Source: Prevotella sp. UBA2850 (lineage in GTDB: Bacteria; Bacteroidota; Bacteroidia; Bacteroidales; Bacteroidaceae). From it: a stretch of 45,521 nt of DNA. The stretch lies in contig DEFO01000039.1 of NCBI GenBank assembly GCA_002350805.1, forward strand, positions 1 to 45,521. The letters are read 5' to 3'. The notes under the pieces were generated by a model. The model saw nothing but the letters and a program-made list of their open reading frames with translations. It had not been told where the DNA came from and made no database searches. This document shows positions 1 to 8,548 of this stretch, piece by piece; position 1 is the first letter of the stretch; every line of letters begins with the position of its first letter. Made by a program: the position numbers and the translations under genes.

Positions 1-33
1 TACCTATATCAGTATAAGTCACAATTAGAGCTT

Positions 34-49
34 AATTAGTCGACTAATT
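34..49. repeat. Perfect 16-bp palindrome
   Basis: The 16 bases AATTAGTCGACTAATT form a perfect palindrome in the non-coding stretch at the window's left edge. The flanks also carry AATTAG-type words. It could be an operator for a gene to the left that is outside the window, or chance. Nothing else in positions 1-150 looks like a gene. Confidence 0.4.
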
Positions 50-152
50 GCAACCTAATCAGGCATCAATTGGAAAAGGGTAAGAGGCACGTGCTGCTCT
101 CATGACCTGTTCCCTCTGTAATTTGATCTATACGCCTGTAATTTTGGGGCAG

Positions 153-188
153 AAAAAAAGCCCGATGACTCATCAGTTCATCGGGCTT
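153..188 (-). terminator. Intrinsic terminator of the M23 peptidase gene
   Basis: An 11-bp perfect stem (158-168 with 178-188, arm AAGCCCGATGA) has a 9-nt loop. On the minus strand it is followed by a run of T (complement of A at 153-159). It lies 26 bp beyond the stop codon of the minus-strand M23 peptidase and should end that transcript. Confidence 0.8.
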
Positions 189-213
189 CTCTTATGAATA
201 GAAATTTACTATC

Positions 214-1185
214 TTATGAATATCTTAGCATTTGTCCAGGACGCACATTCTTATTCTTGCCAATGCGGTTGAGCTTGCAGAGGGCTTCAACCGTGGTGCC
301 GCGCTTACGTGCGATGGAATAGAGTGTCTCGCCTTTGGCCACCTTGTGATACTGCTTGGCACTGCTGCTGCGCATAGCATTCTCTGCATCGCGTGCGGCG
401 ATCTCTGTGTTCATGCCTGCTGTGCCTCTCACCTGGTCGAGAGTATAGCCGCCGTTGCCAATCTTACCGCGCATGCGGGTAGCCTCACGGGCGTCTTTCT
501 CGTAGTTGCGCTTGGTGAACACATAGTAGTCGCCGGTGACATCCTGGTTGCGGAAGTCGAAGAAGACTGCCGGGTTCAGGGCCACACCGCACAGACGGGT
601 CTCGAAGTGGAGATGCGAGCCGGTGCTGCGGCCGGTGTTTCCACCGAGGCCGATGACCTCACCTGCACGTACTTCCTGGTTCTCGACGACGAGTTGCTTC
701 GAGAGGTGACCGTAGATGGTTTCCAGTCCGTTGTTATGACGGATGACAATATATTTACCATATCCGGCAGGCTCGTAGCGCACGATGCGCACTTTGCCGT
801 TGAATGCCGAGCGGATGGTGTCGCCAATGTAGACCTTGATGTCGAGTCCCTTGTGCATACGTCCCCAACGGGCACCGAAGTTAGAGGTGACCACGCGGCT
901 GGGAGTAGGCATGCAGAAGTTGCTCAGCTGAATGGTGAACGAGTCGGGCAGGGCAGTGGCACGATGGGCATACTGGTTGTTCCAATCCTCATAGAGGTCG
1001 GCCGATGGCGACTGCGCCAGTTCTTTAATCAAGAGGTCGCGAAGGGCCAGTGTGTCTACCGTCTTCATCTTACGGTCTACCGGCGCATGACGTGCCAGCA
1101 GGTCTTGTGCCGACATTGATGTGGCACTCATTGACAAGATTACGGTAACAGCAATGGCTTTTATTATACTTTTTAAATTCATCAT
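214..1185 (-). CDS. Secreted M23 (LytM-type) endopeptidase with C-terminal LysM domain
   Basis: This is a predicted zinc peptidase that cuts peptide cross-links in peptidoglycan in the periplasm. The 323-residue product starts with a signal peptide (about residues 1-27, ending SMSAQ). The M23 core spans about 95-210: the first metal-ligand motif MHKGLDI carries H111 and D115, and GSHLHFE carries H191 and H193, so the catalytic set looks complete. A LysM glycan-binding domain occupies about 278-322 (KVAKGETLYSIA, ending VRPGQML). The start could equally be the second Met, one codon later. The gene stands alone, with its own -7 promoter element (1281-1288) and a terminator just beyond the stop. 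Domain order catalytic-then-LysM is common in Bacteroidetes. Whether it is a true hydrolase or a regulatory LytM factor cannot be told from sequence, but the intact ligands favour an active enzyme. Confidence 0.9.
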   Translation of the reverse strand: MMNLKSIIKAIAVTVILSMSATSMSAQDLLARHAPVDRKMKTVDTLALRDLLIKELAQSPSADLYEDWNNQYAHRATALPDSFTIQLSNFCMPTPSRVVTSNFGARWGRMHKGLDIKVYIGDTIRSAFNGKVRIVRYEPAGYGKYIVIRHNNGLETIYGHLSKQLVVENQEVRAGEVIGLGGNTGRSTGSHLHFETRLCGVALNPAVFFDFRNQDVTGDYYVFTKRNYEKDAREATRMRGKIGNGGYTLDQVRGTAGMNTEIAARDAENAMRSSSAKQYHKVAKGETLYSIARKRGTTVEALCKLNRIGKNKNVRPGQMLRYS

Positions 1186-1280
1186 CTTTTCTTTTTTGTT
1201 TGGGTCATAATGGGCTCAAAATGCCCTTTTCGAGGTTCAATGAAAGCCAAAGATGCTTTCCTTGAAATACGAATTTGGTG

Positions 1281-1288
1281 CAAAGGTA
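1281..1288 (-). promoter_or_regulatory. Bacteroidetes -7 element upstream of the M23 peptidase gene
   Basis: On the minus strand this reads TACCTTTG, matching the TAnnTTTG -7 consensus of Bacteroidetes housekeeping promoters. It lies about 95 bp upstream of the start codon. No convincing -33 element sits at the expected distance. The rest of 1186-1471 shows only AT-rich sequence. Confidence 0.5.
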
Positions 1289-1471
1289 TAAAAAAAAGAC
1301 CAATAATGAGTGTAGGTTAACAGTTTTTATTGCGATTTTAACATAAACGAAGCTTTGTAATGTGTCGAAAATCAGGAAAATGGCTGTTTTATGGTGTTTT
1401 TTCCGTGTTAAGGAGACTTCGTGCGTTAACGTGCGTTAAGATGCTTTGCCCGAAAAGATGTCTGAAAAACA

Positions 1472-3571
1472 TCAGGAGATGGCGGCCCAGTTGATATTGG
1501 TTTTTCTCAGTTCCCTCAGCCGGTTCCACAGCATTTCATACTCAGTTTTCTGGCAGGTGGGGTCGTCGTCGATGATCTTCTGAGCCTCGTCGCGTGCCAT
1601 TTGCACAATCTGTCCGTCGCGTGCAATATCGGCAATTTTCAGGTCGAAGGCCATACCGCTTTGCTGAGTGCCCTCCAGGTCGCCGGGCCCTCGCAGTTTG
1701 AGGTCGGCCTCGGCAATGCGGAATCCGTCGTTGGTGTCACACATGATGTCGATTCGCTTGCGGGTCTCGGTGCTCAGTTGCGGGGTGGTCACCAGTATGC
1801 AGTAGCTTTGGTCGGCACCTCGTCCCACACGTCCGCGCAGCTGGTGCAGCTGTGACAGACCGAAGCGCTGGGCGTCGAGGATGACCATGACCGAGGCGTT
1901 GGGCACGTTGACACCCACCTCGATGACAGTGGTGGCGACGAGAATCTGCGTCTCACCGCTCACAAACTTCTGCATCTCAGCCTCTTTCTCCTTCGATTTC
2001 ATCTTGCCGTGCACCTTGCTCAGCCTGAATTCTGGAAACACATCCAGCAGGGCGGCGTAGCCTTCCTCGAGGTTTTTCAGGTCGCTCTTCTCGCTTTCCT
2101 GTATCAGCGGAAACACGATGTACACCTGCCTTCCCTCGTTGATCTGCTGGCGTATGCCCTGGTAGAGGCTGGTGGTCTGGTTGTCGTATTTGTGAATGGT
2201 CACCACGGGCTTGCGGCCAGGTGGCAGTTCGTCGATGACACTCACGTCCAGGTCGCCGTAGATGGTCATGGCCAGCGTGCGTGGAATGGGGGTGGCCGTC
2301 ATCACCAGTATGTGGGGCGGGTTCTTGCTCTTGCCCCACAGCTTGGCTCGTTGCGCCACTCCGAAACGGTGCTGCTCGTCGATGACCACCATGCCCAGGT
2401 TGCCGAACTGCACCCAGTCTTCGATGATGGCGTGAGTGCCTACCAATATCTGTATGCTGCCGTCGGCGATACCTTGCAGCACCGCCTCGCGTTTCTTGCC
2501 TTTCACGATGCCCGTGAGCAGTTCCACGCGGATGTCCATGCCCTCCAGGAACTCGCGGATGGTGGTCAGGTGCTGCTCGGCCAGTATCTCGGTGGGCGCC
2601 ATGATGCAAGCCTGAAAACCGTTGTCCAGAGCGATGAGCATCGACATCAGGGCCACAAGGGTCTTCCCCGAGCCCACGTCGCCCTGCAGCAGGCGGTTCA
2701 TCTGTCTGCCGCTGCCCATGTCGGCACGTATCTCGCGCATCACCCGCTTCTGCGCCTCGGTCAGGGCGAAAGGCAGATAGTGGTGGTAGAAATCGTTGAA
2801 CAGCGCCCCTACGTGCTGGAAGATGTATCCCCGGTATTTGCGGCGCTGGTCGCTGGCATACCTCAGGATGTTCAGTTGCACGTAGAACAGTTCCTCGAAC
2901 TTCAGTCGGAGCTGGGCATGCTGCACCTGGTCCAGGCTCTTCGGATAGTGGATATGACGGAATGCCGTGTCGCGCGACACCAGTCTGAGGCGGTTGGTGA
3001 TGAAGGGCGGCAGCGTCTCGGGCAGCGGCGTGCTCATGTTCTCGAGCATGCTTTTCGTGAGCCGTTCGATGGCCCTCGAGTTCAGCCCCATGTTCTTCAT
3101 CTTCTCGGTGGTCACGTAGTAAGGCTGCATGCCCATCTCCGAGAGTTTCACGTCGCCCGCTTTCTCGATGTCGGGATGGGCAAACTGATAGCGGTAGTTG
3201 TAGATGGTGGGCCGTCCGAAGACAATATACTCGGTGTTGACTTTGTAGTTGCTGGTGATGTACTGGGCACGGCTGAACCACACCAGGTCGACCACACCCG
3301 TCCCGTCGGTCATGTGGGCCACGATGCGTTTGCGGCGGTGTCCCATCTCAAACTCCTCGAAACTCAGAATCTGTCCTTTTATCTGCACGAAAGGCATATC
3401 GCCCGTCAGTTCGCTGATCTGATAGATTTTCGAGCGGTCCACATATTTATAAGGGTAATACTCCAGCAGGTCACCAAATGTGTTGATGCCCAGTTCCTTG
3501 CTCAGTATATCCTTCCGTCGGGGTCCTACGCCTGGCAAGTATTTGATGTCCTGATGAAGTATGTCGTACAT
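1472..3571 (-). CDS. recG: ATP-dependent DNA helicase RecG
   Basis: RecG is a superfamily-2 DNA translocase that remodels stalled forks and branched recombination intermediates. The 699-residue length is normal for the family. The N-terminal wedge/OB region (about 1-240) is followed by the helicase core: Walker A GDVGSGKT (297-304), the DEQH box (398-401, followed by RFG), then TATPIPRT and, in the second RecA-like domain, QLRGRVGRG. All core motifs look intact. The gene starts 20 bp downstream of ispD on the same strand, so the two are probably co-transcribed from the promoter ahead of the DJ-1-like gene. A long antisense open frame across this gene is a codon-bias shadow. Confidence 0.97.
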   Translation of the reverse strand: MYDILHQDIKYLPGVGPRRKDILSKELGINTFGDLLEYYPYKYVDRSKIYQISELTGDMPFVQIKGQILSFEEFEMGHRRKRIVAHMTDGTGVVDLVWFSRAQYITSNYKVNTEYIVFGRPTIYNYRYQFAHPDIEKAGDVKLSEMGMQPYYVTTEKMKNMGLNSRAIERLTKSMLENMSTPLPETLPPFITNRLRLVSRDTAFRHIHYPKSLDQVQHAQLRLKFEELFYVQLNILRYASDQRRKYRGYIFQHVGALFNDFYHHYLPFALTEAQKRVMREIRADMGSGRQMNRLLQGDVGSGKTLVALMSMLIALDNGFQACIMAPTEILAEQHLTTIREFLEGMDIRVELLTGIVKGKKREAVLQGIADGSIQILVGTHAIIEDWVQFGNLGMVVIDEQHRFGVAQRAKLWGKSKNPPHILVMTATPIPRTLAMTIYGDLDVSVIDELPPGRKPVVTIHKYDNQTTSLYQGIRQQINEGRQVYIVFPLIQESEKSDLKNLEEGYAALLDVFPEFRLSKVHGKMKSKEKEAEMQKFVSGETQILVATTVIEVGVNVPNASVMVILDAQRFGLSQLHQLRGRVGRGADQSYCILVTTPQLSTETRKRIDIMCDTNDGFRIAEADLKLRGPGDLEGTQQSGMAFDLKIADIARDGQIVQMARDEAQKIIDDDPTCQKTEYEMLWNRLRELRKTNINWAAIS

Positions 3572-3591
3572 AGAGTAGTTGGTGAGTCCAG

Positions 3592-4308
3592 CTAAGCCGA
3601 GTTCTCGGCCAGCAACGCCTCGGCGATGGTCAGGTCGAAAGGCGTTGTGATTTTTATGTTCTCGCGGTTGCCCGGTACGAGTGTGATGCCATGTCCGTAG
3701 CTCTCGACCACCGAAGCATCGTCGGTGAACGAGTCGTTGTAGGGTTGTCGGTTGGCAGCCTTCAGCAGTTGTATGTCGAAGGTCTGTGGCGTCTGCACCA
3801 GCCGGTAGTCGCTCCGAGGCACCGTCAGCGAGCCGCCCTTTCCTGCTGTCTGTTCGCCCGTTGTCGCCAGCTCCCCGTCGGTGAGTTTCCTGAGCGTCTC
3901 CACCACGGGCACCACGGGAATGACGGCCTTCGCCGCGCGGGCCGTCTCAAAGCAGTTGCGGATGACGTCAACGGCAGGGAAGGGTCGCACACCGTCGTGC
4001 ACTCCCACCACTCCCTGAGCCTCGTCGGGAATCAGGCTCAGTCCGTTCTGTACCGAGTGAAAGCGTGTCTCGCCGCCGTTGGCCAGCAGGTAATCCACGC
4101 TGAACCGGTATTCCCGGCACAGCGTCGCCCAATAGTCTTGCTGCGCCTGCGGCAGCACCAGTATGATGGTCAGCTCTGGCGAGTACTCGCGAAAGCGCTC
4201 GATGGTGCGCATCAGCACCGGTTTTCCTCCGATGGGCAGAAACTGCTTGGGCGTGTCAGAGCCCATGCGCAGTCCCTTGCCGCCAGCCACGATGATGATG
4301 TAGTCCAT
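3592..4308 (-). CDS. ispD: 2-C-methyl-D-erythritol 4-phosphate cytidylyltransferase
   Basis: IspD joins CTP and methylerythritol phosphate in the third step of the MEP route to isoprenoid precursors. The 238-residue product begins with the nucleotide-binding loop VAGGKGLRMG (8-16), followed by the conserved TPKQF. VHDGVRPF and TDDASVVE are further family motifs. The start codon abuts the stop of the DJ-1-like gene (no spacer) and the stop lies 20 bp before recG, which indicates a three-gene operon. Confidence 0.95.
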   Translation of the reverse strand: MDYIIIVAGGKGLRMGSDTPKQFLPIGGKPVLMRTIERFREYSPELTIILVLPQAQQDYWATLCREYRFSVDYLLANGGETRFHSVQNGLSLIPDEAQGVVGVHDGVRPFPAVDVIRNCFETARAAKAVIPVVPVVETLRKLTDGELATTGEQTAGKGGSLTVPRSDYRLVQTPQTFDIQLLKAANRQPYNDSFTDDASVVESYGHGITLVPGNRENIKITTPFDLTIAEALLAENSA

Positions 4309-4881
4309 CTATCCCTCCATTAAGTGCACGTAGCGCATGCCCTCGGCCACGCCTCTTGCCGTCAGCTCGTCGGTGAGCATGGCCAGCAGGGTGTAGGCAT
4401 AAGGGAAGGCGGCTGCCGGTCCCTCGCCGGTGACGATGTTGCCGTCTACGGTCACCAGCTCAGCGGTATATTCGGCACCGGTGAGCGTCTCCTCGAAGCC
4501 CGGGTAGCAGGTGGCCCGCTTGCCCTTGAGCAGCCCCAGTCCGCCCAGCACCAACGGGGCGGCACAGATGGCCGATACCAGTTTGCCGGCCTGGGCCTGG
4601 GCCAGCAAAGCCTCCTTCACCCCTTCGTGGTCGTTCAGGTTCGATGCGCCCGGCATGCCACCCGGCAGCATCAGCAGGTCGGCATCCTCGACGTCGGCCG
4701 TCTCGAACATCAGGTCGGCCTCCACCCTCACGCCGTGGGCTGATTCGGCAACTAGTGAGCCAGTGATGCTCACGGTTTTCACATCCACACCGCCGCGGCG
4801 CAGCACGTCGAGCGGAATCAGGGCCTCGACATCCTCGAAGCCGTTGGCCAAAAACATATAAACTTTCTTCATATTCATCAT
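4309..4881 (-). CDS. DJ-1/PfpI family protein (class I glutamine amidotransferase-like fold)
   Basis: The protein belongs to the DJ-1/ThiJ/PfpI family. Members include deglycase/glyoxalase-like and chaperone-like proteins, so the precise activity is uncertain. It has the family start KVYMFLANGFEDVEA, with the conserved acidic residue E19, and the nucleophile-elbow cysteine in SAICAAPL (C106); length is 190 residues. The reading frame is open back to 4998, but a good -7 promoter element (4966-4973) lies inside that extension and the extension does not resemble the family, so I place the start at 4881. The Met at 4872 is an alternative. The stop codon is immediately followed by the ispD start codon. 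Confidence 0.88.
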   Translation of the reverse strand: MMNMKKVYMFLANGFEDVEALIPLDVLRRGGVDVKTVSITGSLVAESAHGVRVEADLMFETADVEDADLLMLPGGMPGASNLNDHEGVKEALLAQAQAGKLVSAICAAPLVLGGLGLLKGKRATCYPGFEETLTGAEYTAELVTVDGNIVTGEGPAAAFPYAYTLLAMLTDELTARGVAEGMRYVHLMEG

Positions 4882-4965
4882 AAAAATGTCAATTTCTTCT
4901 TCTGTTTCGTGTTTTATTCGCCAAAAATCATTAAATTTGCACTCATCAAGTGCCTTTTGTGGGTA

Positions 4966-4973
4966 CAAATATA
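4966..4973 (-). promoter_or_regulatory. Bacteroidetes -7 element for the DJ-1-like / ispD / recG operon
   Basis: On the minus strand this reads TATATTTG, a match to TAnnTTTG. Transcription would begin near 4960, about 80 bp before the chosen start codon. The element rules against translation from the upstream in-frame Met at 4998. Confidence 0.5.
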
Positions 4974-5033
4974 CAAAATGTTTGGCATTTTCAGCCATTT
5001 TAGCGTGATAAAGATAAGAAAAAACTTGATTTT

Positions 5034-5921
5034 ATGTCATCGCAGAAGTTAAGGTTCGCCATTTTCGGCAATATCTACCAGGCGGCCAAGTCGGCCTCCA
5101 TCCCCCAAATCCTGTCGTTCCTTGCCGGCCGGCAGGCTGAGATACTTGTCGAGAAGGAGTTCTACCATTACCTCACCCATGAGCGCGGGCTCGACGTCTG
5201 TGCCGACGGACTGATTGCCGATGGATCGTTCTCTGCCGACTTCGCCATCTCCATGGGCGGCGACGGCACATTCCTGAAGTCTGCCCATTTCGTGGGCGAC
5301 AAGGGCATTCCCGTGCTGGGTGTCAACATGGGTCGCCTCGGTTTCCTGGCCGATGTGCCGCCCGTCGAGTTAGAGGATGTGTTGCAGTCGCTCTTCGACG
5401 GCAGCTACGGGGTGGAGCAGCGCACCGTCATTCAGGTGGAGACCGACGGCGAGGCACTCGACATCTGTCCCCGCGCCCTCAACGATATTGCCGTGCTGAA
5501 GCGCGACGACGCCTCGATGATCAGCATCCGTGCCAGCATCGACGGCGAGCACCTCGTCACCTACCAGGCCGACGGACTGATTGTCAGTACGCCCACCGGC
5601 TCCACAGCCTACTCGCTCTCCAATGGCGGTCCGGTGCTGGTGCCTCAGACCGGTGTGCTGTGCCTCACGGCCGTTGCCCCTCACAGTCTGAACATCCGTC
5701 CGGTCGTCGTCTCCGACGAGGCGGTGATCACCCTCAGCGTCGAGAGCCGCAGCCACAATTTCCTCATTGCCGTCGACGGCCGCTCGGCCAAGTGCGGCGA
5801 GCACACCCGTCTCACCATCCGCAAGGCACCGTATAAGATCAGTGTCGTCAAGCGCAGCGGCCACACCTACTATACCACCCTGCGCGAGAAAATGATGTGG
5901 GGAGCAGATGGGAGAGTTTAG
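5034..5921 (+). CDS. nadK: NAD kinase
   Basis: NAD kinase phosphorylates NAD to NADP and is the sole route to NADP in most bacteria. The 295-residue product carries the signature GGDGT (75-79) preceded by SMG, then NMGRLGF (98-104), and the NAD-binding TPTGSTAYSLSNGG stretch in the second half, all typical of the PpnK family. It is transcribed away from the DJ-1-like/ispD/recG operon, with about 150 bp between the divergent starts. It is followed by a 267-bp repeat-rich spacer. Confidence 0.97.
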   Translation: MSSQKLRFAIFGNIYQAAKSASIPQILSFLAGRQAEILVEKEFYHYLTHERGLDVCADGLIADGSFSADFAISMGGDGTFLKSAHFVGDKGIPVLGVNMGRLGFLADVPPVELEDVLQSLFDGSYGVEQRTVIQVETDGEALDICPRALNDIAVLKRDDASMISIRASIDGEHLVTYQADGLIVSTPTGSTAYSLSNGGPVLVPQTGVLCLTAVAPHSLNIRPVVVSDEAVITLSVESRSHNFLIAVDGRSAKCGEHTRLTIRKAPYKISVVKRSGHTYYTTLREKMMWGADGRV

Positions 5922-5937
5922 AGGCTTCCTGGCAATG

Positions 5938-6188
5938 GACAATTGAAAATGGAAAATGGATAATTAGCCTGCCGGCTTGAGTATTCAAGAGGCAAAGGTA
6001 TTGTCCAAACTCCTAAACGAGTTCAAGGTCCAAGGTTCAAGGCAAGAAGCCTGAGTGGTAATCACACTTGTCACTTATCACTTGTCACTTGGGCTAGCTC
6101 CCAAACTCCCATAAATGGGCGTCAGCCTTCCCTCCCCCTCGGGGGAGTTGGTGGGGGGCACTCCCCAAAACATAACCACTAATCAACG
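5938..6188. repeat. Repeat-filled spacer between nadK and the ABC exporter gene
   Basis: The spacer holds three pieces and no gene. First is an AT-rich word of the AATTGA/AATGGA type (about 5940-5968). Second is an 87-bp element (6013-6099) containing a CACTTGTCACTTATCA tandem motif; its inverted copy lies at 21908-21997. Third is a GC palindrome CTCCCCCTCGGGGGAG (about 6131-6146) of a family seen several more times in the window. Confidence 0.7.
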
Positions 6189-7850
6189 ATGAGTTTCCGA
6201 CTATTCCATATCGAAAAAAGCAAATATCCGGCCAGTGCCATTCTCCGTTGGCTGTGGCGGTCGTGGCGGGGCAACCGCCTGCAGGCCGTCCTCAATGCCG
6301 TCCTTGGACTGCTGGGCGTGGCTGTCAGTCTGATGCAGGTGTGGGCCGTCCAGCATGCCATCGATGTTGCCTCCCATGTTGTCAGCGGGTCGCTCTATTG
6401 GGCGGTAGGCATCATGGCCCTGCTCATCCTGCTCAATTTCGGACTGAGCATTGCCGGAGTGTGGGTGAAGAACATCCTGGGCATCCGCGCCCAGAATCGC
6501 ATGCAGCAGCGCATGCTCGACCGCATCCTGCGCTCCGAGTGGCACGGCAAGGAGTCGCGCCATAGCGGTGATGTGCTCAACCGCCTGGAGTTCGACGTCA
6601 CCAATGTCGTCACCTTCCTCACCGAGACCCTTCCCGGCACCCTCTCGGTGCTCGCCCTCTTCGTCGGAGCCTTCGTCTACCTCTTCCTCATGGACCCCGC
6701 GCTCGCCCTGATCACCGTGGCCATCATCCCCCTGTTTGTGGCGCTGAGCCGTTTCTATGTGGGTAAGATGCGCTCCCTCACCCGTCAGGTACGCGACAGC
6801 GACTCGAAGGTGCAGAGCGTGCTCCAGGAAACCGTCCAGAACCGCATGCTCATCAAGACCATGGAAGGCGACGACACGATGGTCGACCGTCTGGAAAACA
6901 CCCAGAGCGAGCTGCGCCATCGCGTGGTGCGCCGCACCGCCTTCTCCGTGCTCTCCCATCTGCTACTCAATTTCGGTTTTGCCGTGGGCTACCTCACCGC
7001 CTTCCTGTGGAGCGCCGTCCGCATGTCGGCAGGCACGCTCACCTTCGGCGGCATGACCGCCTTCCTGCAGCTCGTCAACAAGATACAAAGTCCTGCCCGC
7101 TCGCTCACCAAGCTCGTGCCCGCCTTCGTCAGCGTCTTCACTGCAGCCGAGCGCCTCATGGAACTCGAGGAGAACCCCCTCGAAGAGCAAGGCACGCCCA
7201 TCGAGCTCGACGCCCCCTGCGGCATCCGCTTCAGCGACGTGTCGTTTGCCTATCCCGATGCCGCCACACAGCCCGTCATCAGCCGTCTCACCTTCGACTT
7301 CCGCCCCGGCAGCTGCACCGCCATCCTTGGCGAGACCGGCGCCGGCAAGACCACCCTTGTGCGGCTGCTGCTCGCCCTGCTGCGGCCCCAGGACGGACGG
7401 GTGGAGATCTACGACCGCCGCGAAGTGCGCGAGATGGGCCCCCGCATGCGCTGCAACCTCGTCTACGTGCCCCAGGGCAACACCCTGCTCAGCGGCACCA
7501 TCCGCGACAACCTGCGGCTGGGCAAGCTCGACGCCACCGACGAGGAGATGCTCGAGGCCCTGCGCCTGTCGTGTGCCGACTTCGTGGCCGACCTCCCCGA
7601 CGGGCTCGACAGCCTCTGTGCCGAGGACGGCGGCGGACTCAGCGAGGGACAGGCCCAGCGCATCAGCATCGCCCGCGCCCTGCTCCGCAACCGCAGCATC
7701 ATGCTCTTCGACGAAGCCACCAGCGCCCTCGACCCCGACACCGAGCGCCAGCTGCTCGACAACCTGCTGCACCACTCGCAGAAAACCATCATCTTTGTCA
7801 CCCACCGCCTGGCCGTCGTCGACTACTGCGACCAGGTGCTCAAACTATAA
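6189..7850 (+). CDS. ABC exporter, fused permease and ATP-binding protein
   Basis: This is a half-size type-I ABC exporter (permease followed by ATPase) of 553 residues that would work as a dimer in the inner membrane. Hydrophobic segments occur near residues 33-55, 70-95, 150-168, 172-190 and 255-280. The nucleotide-binding domain has Walker A GETGAGKT (381-388), signature LSEGQ (484-488), Walker B with LFDEATSALD (from 506), and the switch histidine in VTHRL near the C-terminus. It resembles lipid/multidrug exporters such as MsbA-like proteins; the substrate is unknown. An ECF sigma gene begins only 11 bp after its stop, so the two may share a transcript. Confidence 0.93.
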   Translation: MSFRLFHIEKSKYPASAILRWLWRSWRGNRLQAVLNAVLGLLGVAVSLMQVWAVQHAIDVASHVVSGSLYWAVGIMALLILLNFGLSIAGVWVKNILGIRAQNRMQQRMLDRILRSEWHGKESRHSGDVLNRLEFDVTNVVTFLTETLPGTLSVLALFVGAFVYLFLMDPALALITVAIIPLFVALSRFYVGKMRSLTRQVRDSDSKVQSVLQETVQNRMLIKTMEGDDTMVDRLENTQSELRHRVVRRTAFSVLSHLLLNFGFAVGYLTAFLWSAVRMSAGTLTFGGMTAFLQLVNKIQSPARSLTKLVPAFVSVFTAAERLMELEENPLEEQGTPIELDAPCGIRFSDVSFAYPDAATQPVISRLTFDFRPGSCTAILGETGAGKTTLVRLLLALLRPQDGRVEIYDRREVREMGPRMRCNLVYVPQGNTLLSGTIRDNLRLGKLDATDEEMLEALRLSCADFVADLPDGLDSLCAEDGGGLSEGQAQRISIARALLRNRSIMLFDEATSALDPDTERQLLDNLLHHSQKTIIFVTHRLAVVDYCDQVLKL

Positions 7851-7861
7851 ACGCCGCAGTC

Positions 7862-8362
7862 ATGGAGACATCGTTCGACACGTTGTTCCGCCAGTTCTAT
7901 GCTCCGATGGTCCTTTATGCCGACAGCCGCCTGAACGACCGCGAGCAAGCCGAGGATGTTGTACAAGACGTCTTCAGCAAACTGCTGGAGACCGGTTTCT
8001 CTACTGGCGATCCCGCCAAGGCCCGCCAGTATCTTTTCACCGTCTTGCGCAACAAAGTCATCGACATCTTCCGTTACAACCAGCGCCATCAGCGTGGCGA
8101 GCTGTGCGATGCTCCCTCCGACGACTCCGTGGAGGACAGCCTCTTCGAGCTCGAGCTCTACGAGCGGCTATATGAAGAAGTGAAGACCCTGCCCCATAAG
8201 ATCTCCGAGGCCATGCAGCTGCGCATGCAGGGCTACGACGACCATGAGATTGCCCAGATGCAGGGCATCAACTACAACACTGTGCGCAGCCGTATCTACA
8301 AAGGCGTGGTCATGCTGCGTGGCAAGTTCAACCGCCATCTGCTCTATTCCGTTTTCCTTTAG
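7862..8362 (+). CDS. ECF-type RNA polymerase sigma factor (FecI-like), set 1
   Basis: This 166-residue sigma-70 family regulator of the extracytoplasmic-function class would direct RNA polymerase to the neighbouring FecR/SusC/SusD operon. Region 2 is visible near residues 8-70 (DTLFRQFYAPM, then AEDVVQDVF, the core-binding signature). Region 4 lies near 110-160 (YDDHEIAQMQGINYNTVRSRIYKG, a helix-turn-helix). I chose the ATG at 7862 because the family starts here; the frame is open much further upstream, but that part is a shadow of the ABC gene. Its partner anti-sigma gene is 186 bp downstream. Confidence 0.92.
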   Translation: METSFDTLFRQFYAPMVLYADSRLNDREQAEDVVQDVFSKLLETGFSTGDPAKARQYLFTVLRNKVIDIFRYNQRHQRGELCDAPSDDSVEDSLFELELYERLYEEVKTLPHKISEAMQLRMQGYDDHEIAQMQGINYNTVRSRIYKGVVMLRGKFNRHLLYSVFL

Positions 8363-8429
8363 ACCATTCCTCTACAGACAGAAGTGATATCTTGCCTTTT
8401 GTTTTTTATCATCGAAACGCTGTTTTGTG

Positions 8430-8447
8430 CTGAAGGCCATCCTTCAG
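8430..8447 (+). terminator. Hairpin, probable terminator after the set-1 sigma gene
   Basis: A 7-bp perfect stem (CTGAAGG with CCTTCAG) has a CCAT loop and is followed by a pyrimidine-rich TATACTCTTTTCC. It sits 67 bp after the sigma stop codon and would separate the sigma transcript from the FecR operon. Confidence 0.5.
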
Positions 8448-8525
8448 TATACTCTTTTCCGTCATTTTGCGAATAATTTTCAAAAAAGTGCATTTTTTTA
8501 ATCAAAAGTGCAACGTTATTCGTTC

Positions 8526-8537
8526 TATAGATAAAAG
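8526..8537 (+). promoter_or_regulatory. Shared motif TATAGATAAAAG upstream of FecR, set 1
   Basis: The exact 12-mer TATAGATAAAAG lies 11 bp before the FecR start. It occurs again at 37770-37781, 9 bp before the other plus-strand FecR gene that heads a SusC/SusD operon. I infer it belongs to the promoter or start region recognised by the cognate ECF sigma factors. The sequence upstream is AT-rich in both cases. Confidence 0.45.
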
Positions 8538-8548
8538 AAGCGCAAAAT

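Noticed and set aside
232..1119. 295-codon open frame antisense to the M23 peptidase gene
   Set aside because: Shadow of a gene with signal peptide, complete metal ligands, promoter and terminator on the other strand.
2009..3595. 528-codon open frame antisense to recG
   Set aside because: It is a shadow of recG with no recognisable domain, and the recG helicase motifs are intact on the other strand.
4882..4998. Longer N-terminus for the DJ-1-like protein
   Set aside because: The in-frame Met at 4998 lies upstream of a good -7 promoter element, and the extra 39 residues do not look like the family.
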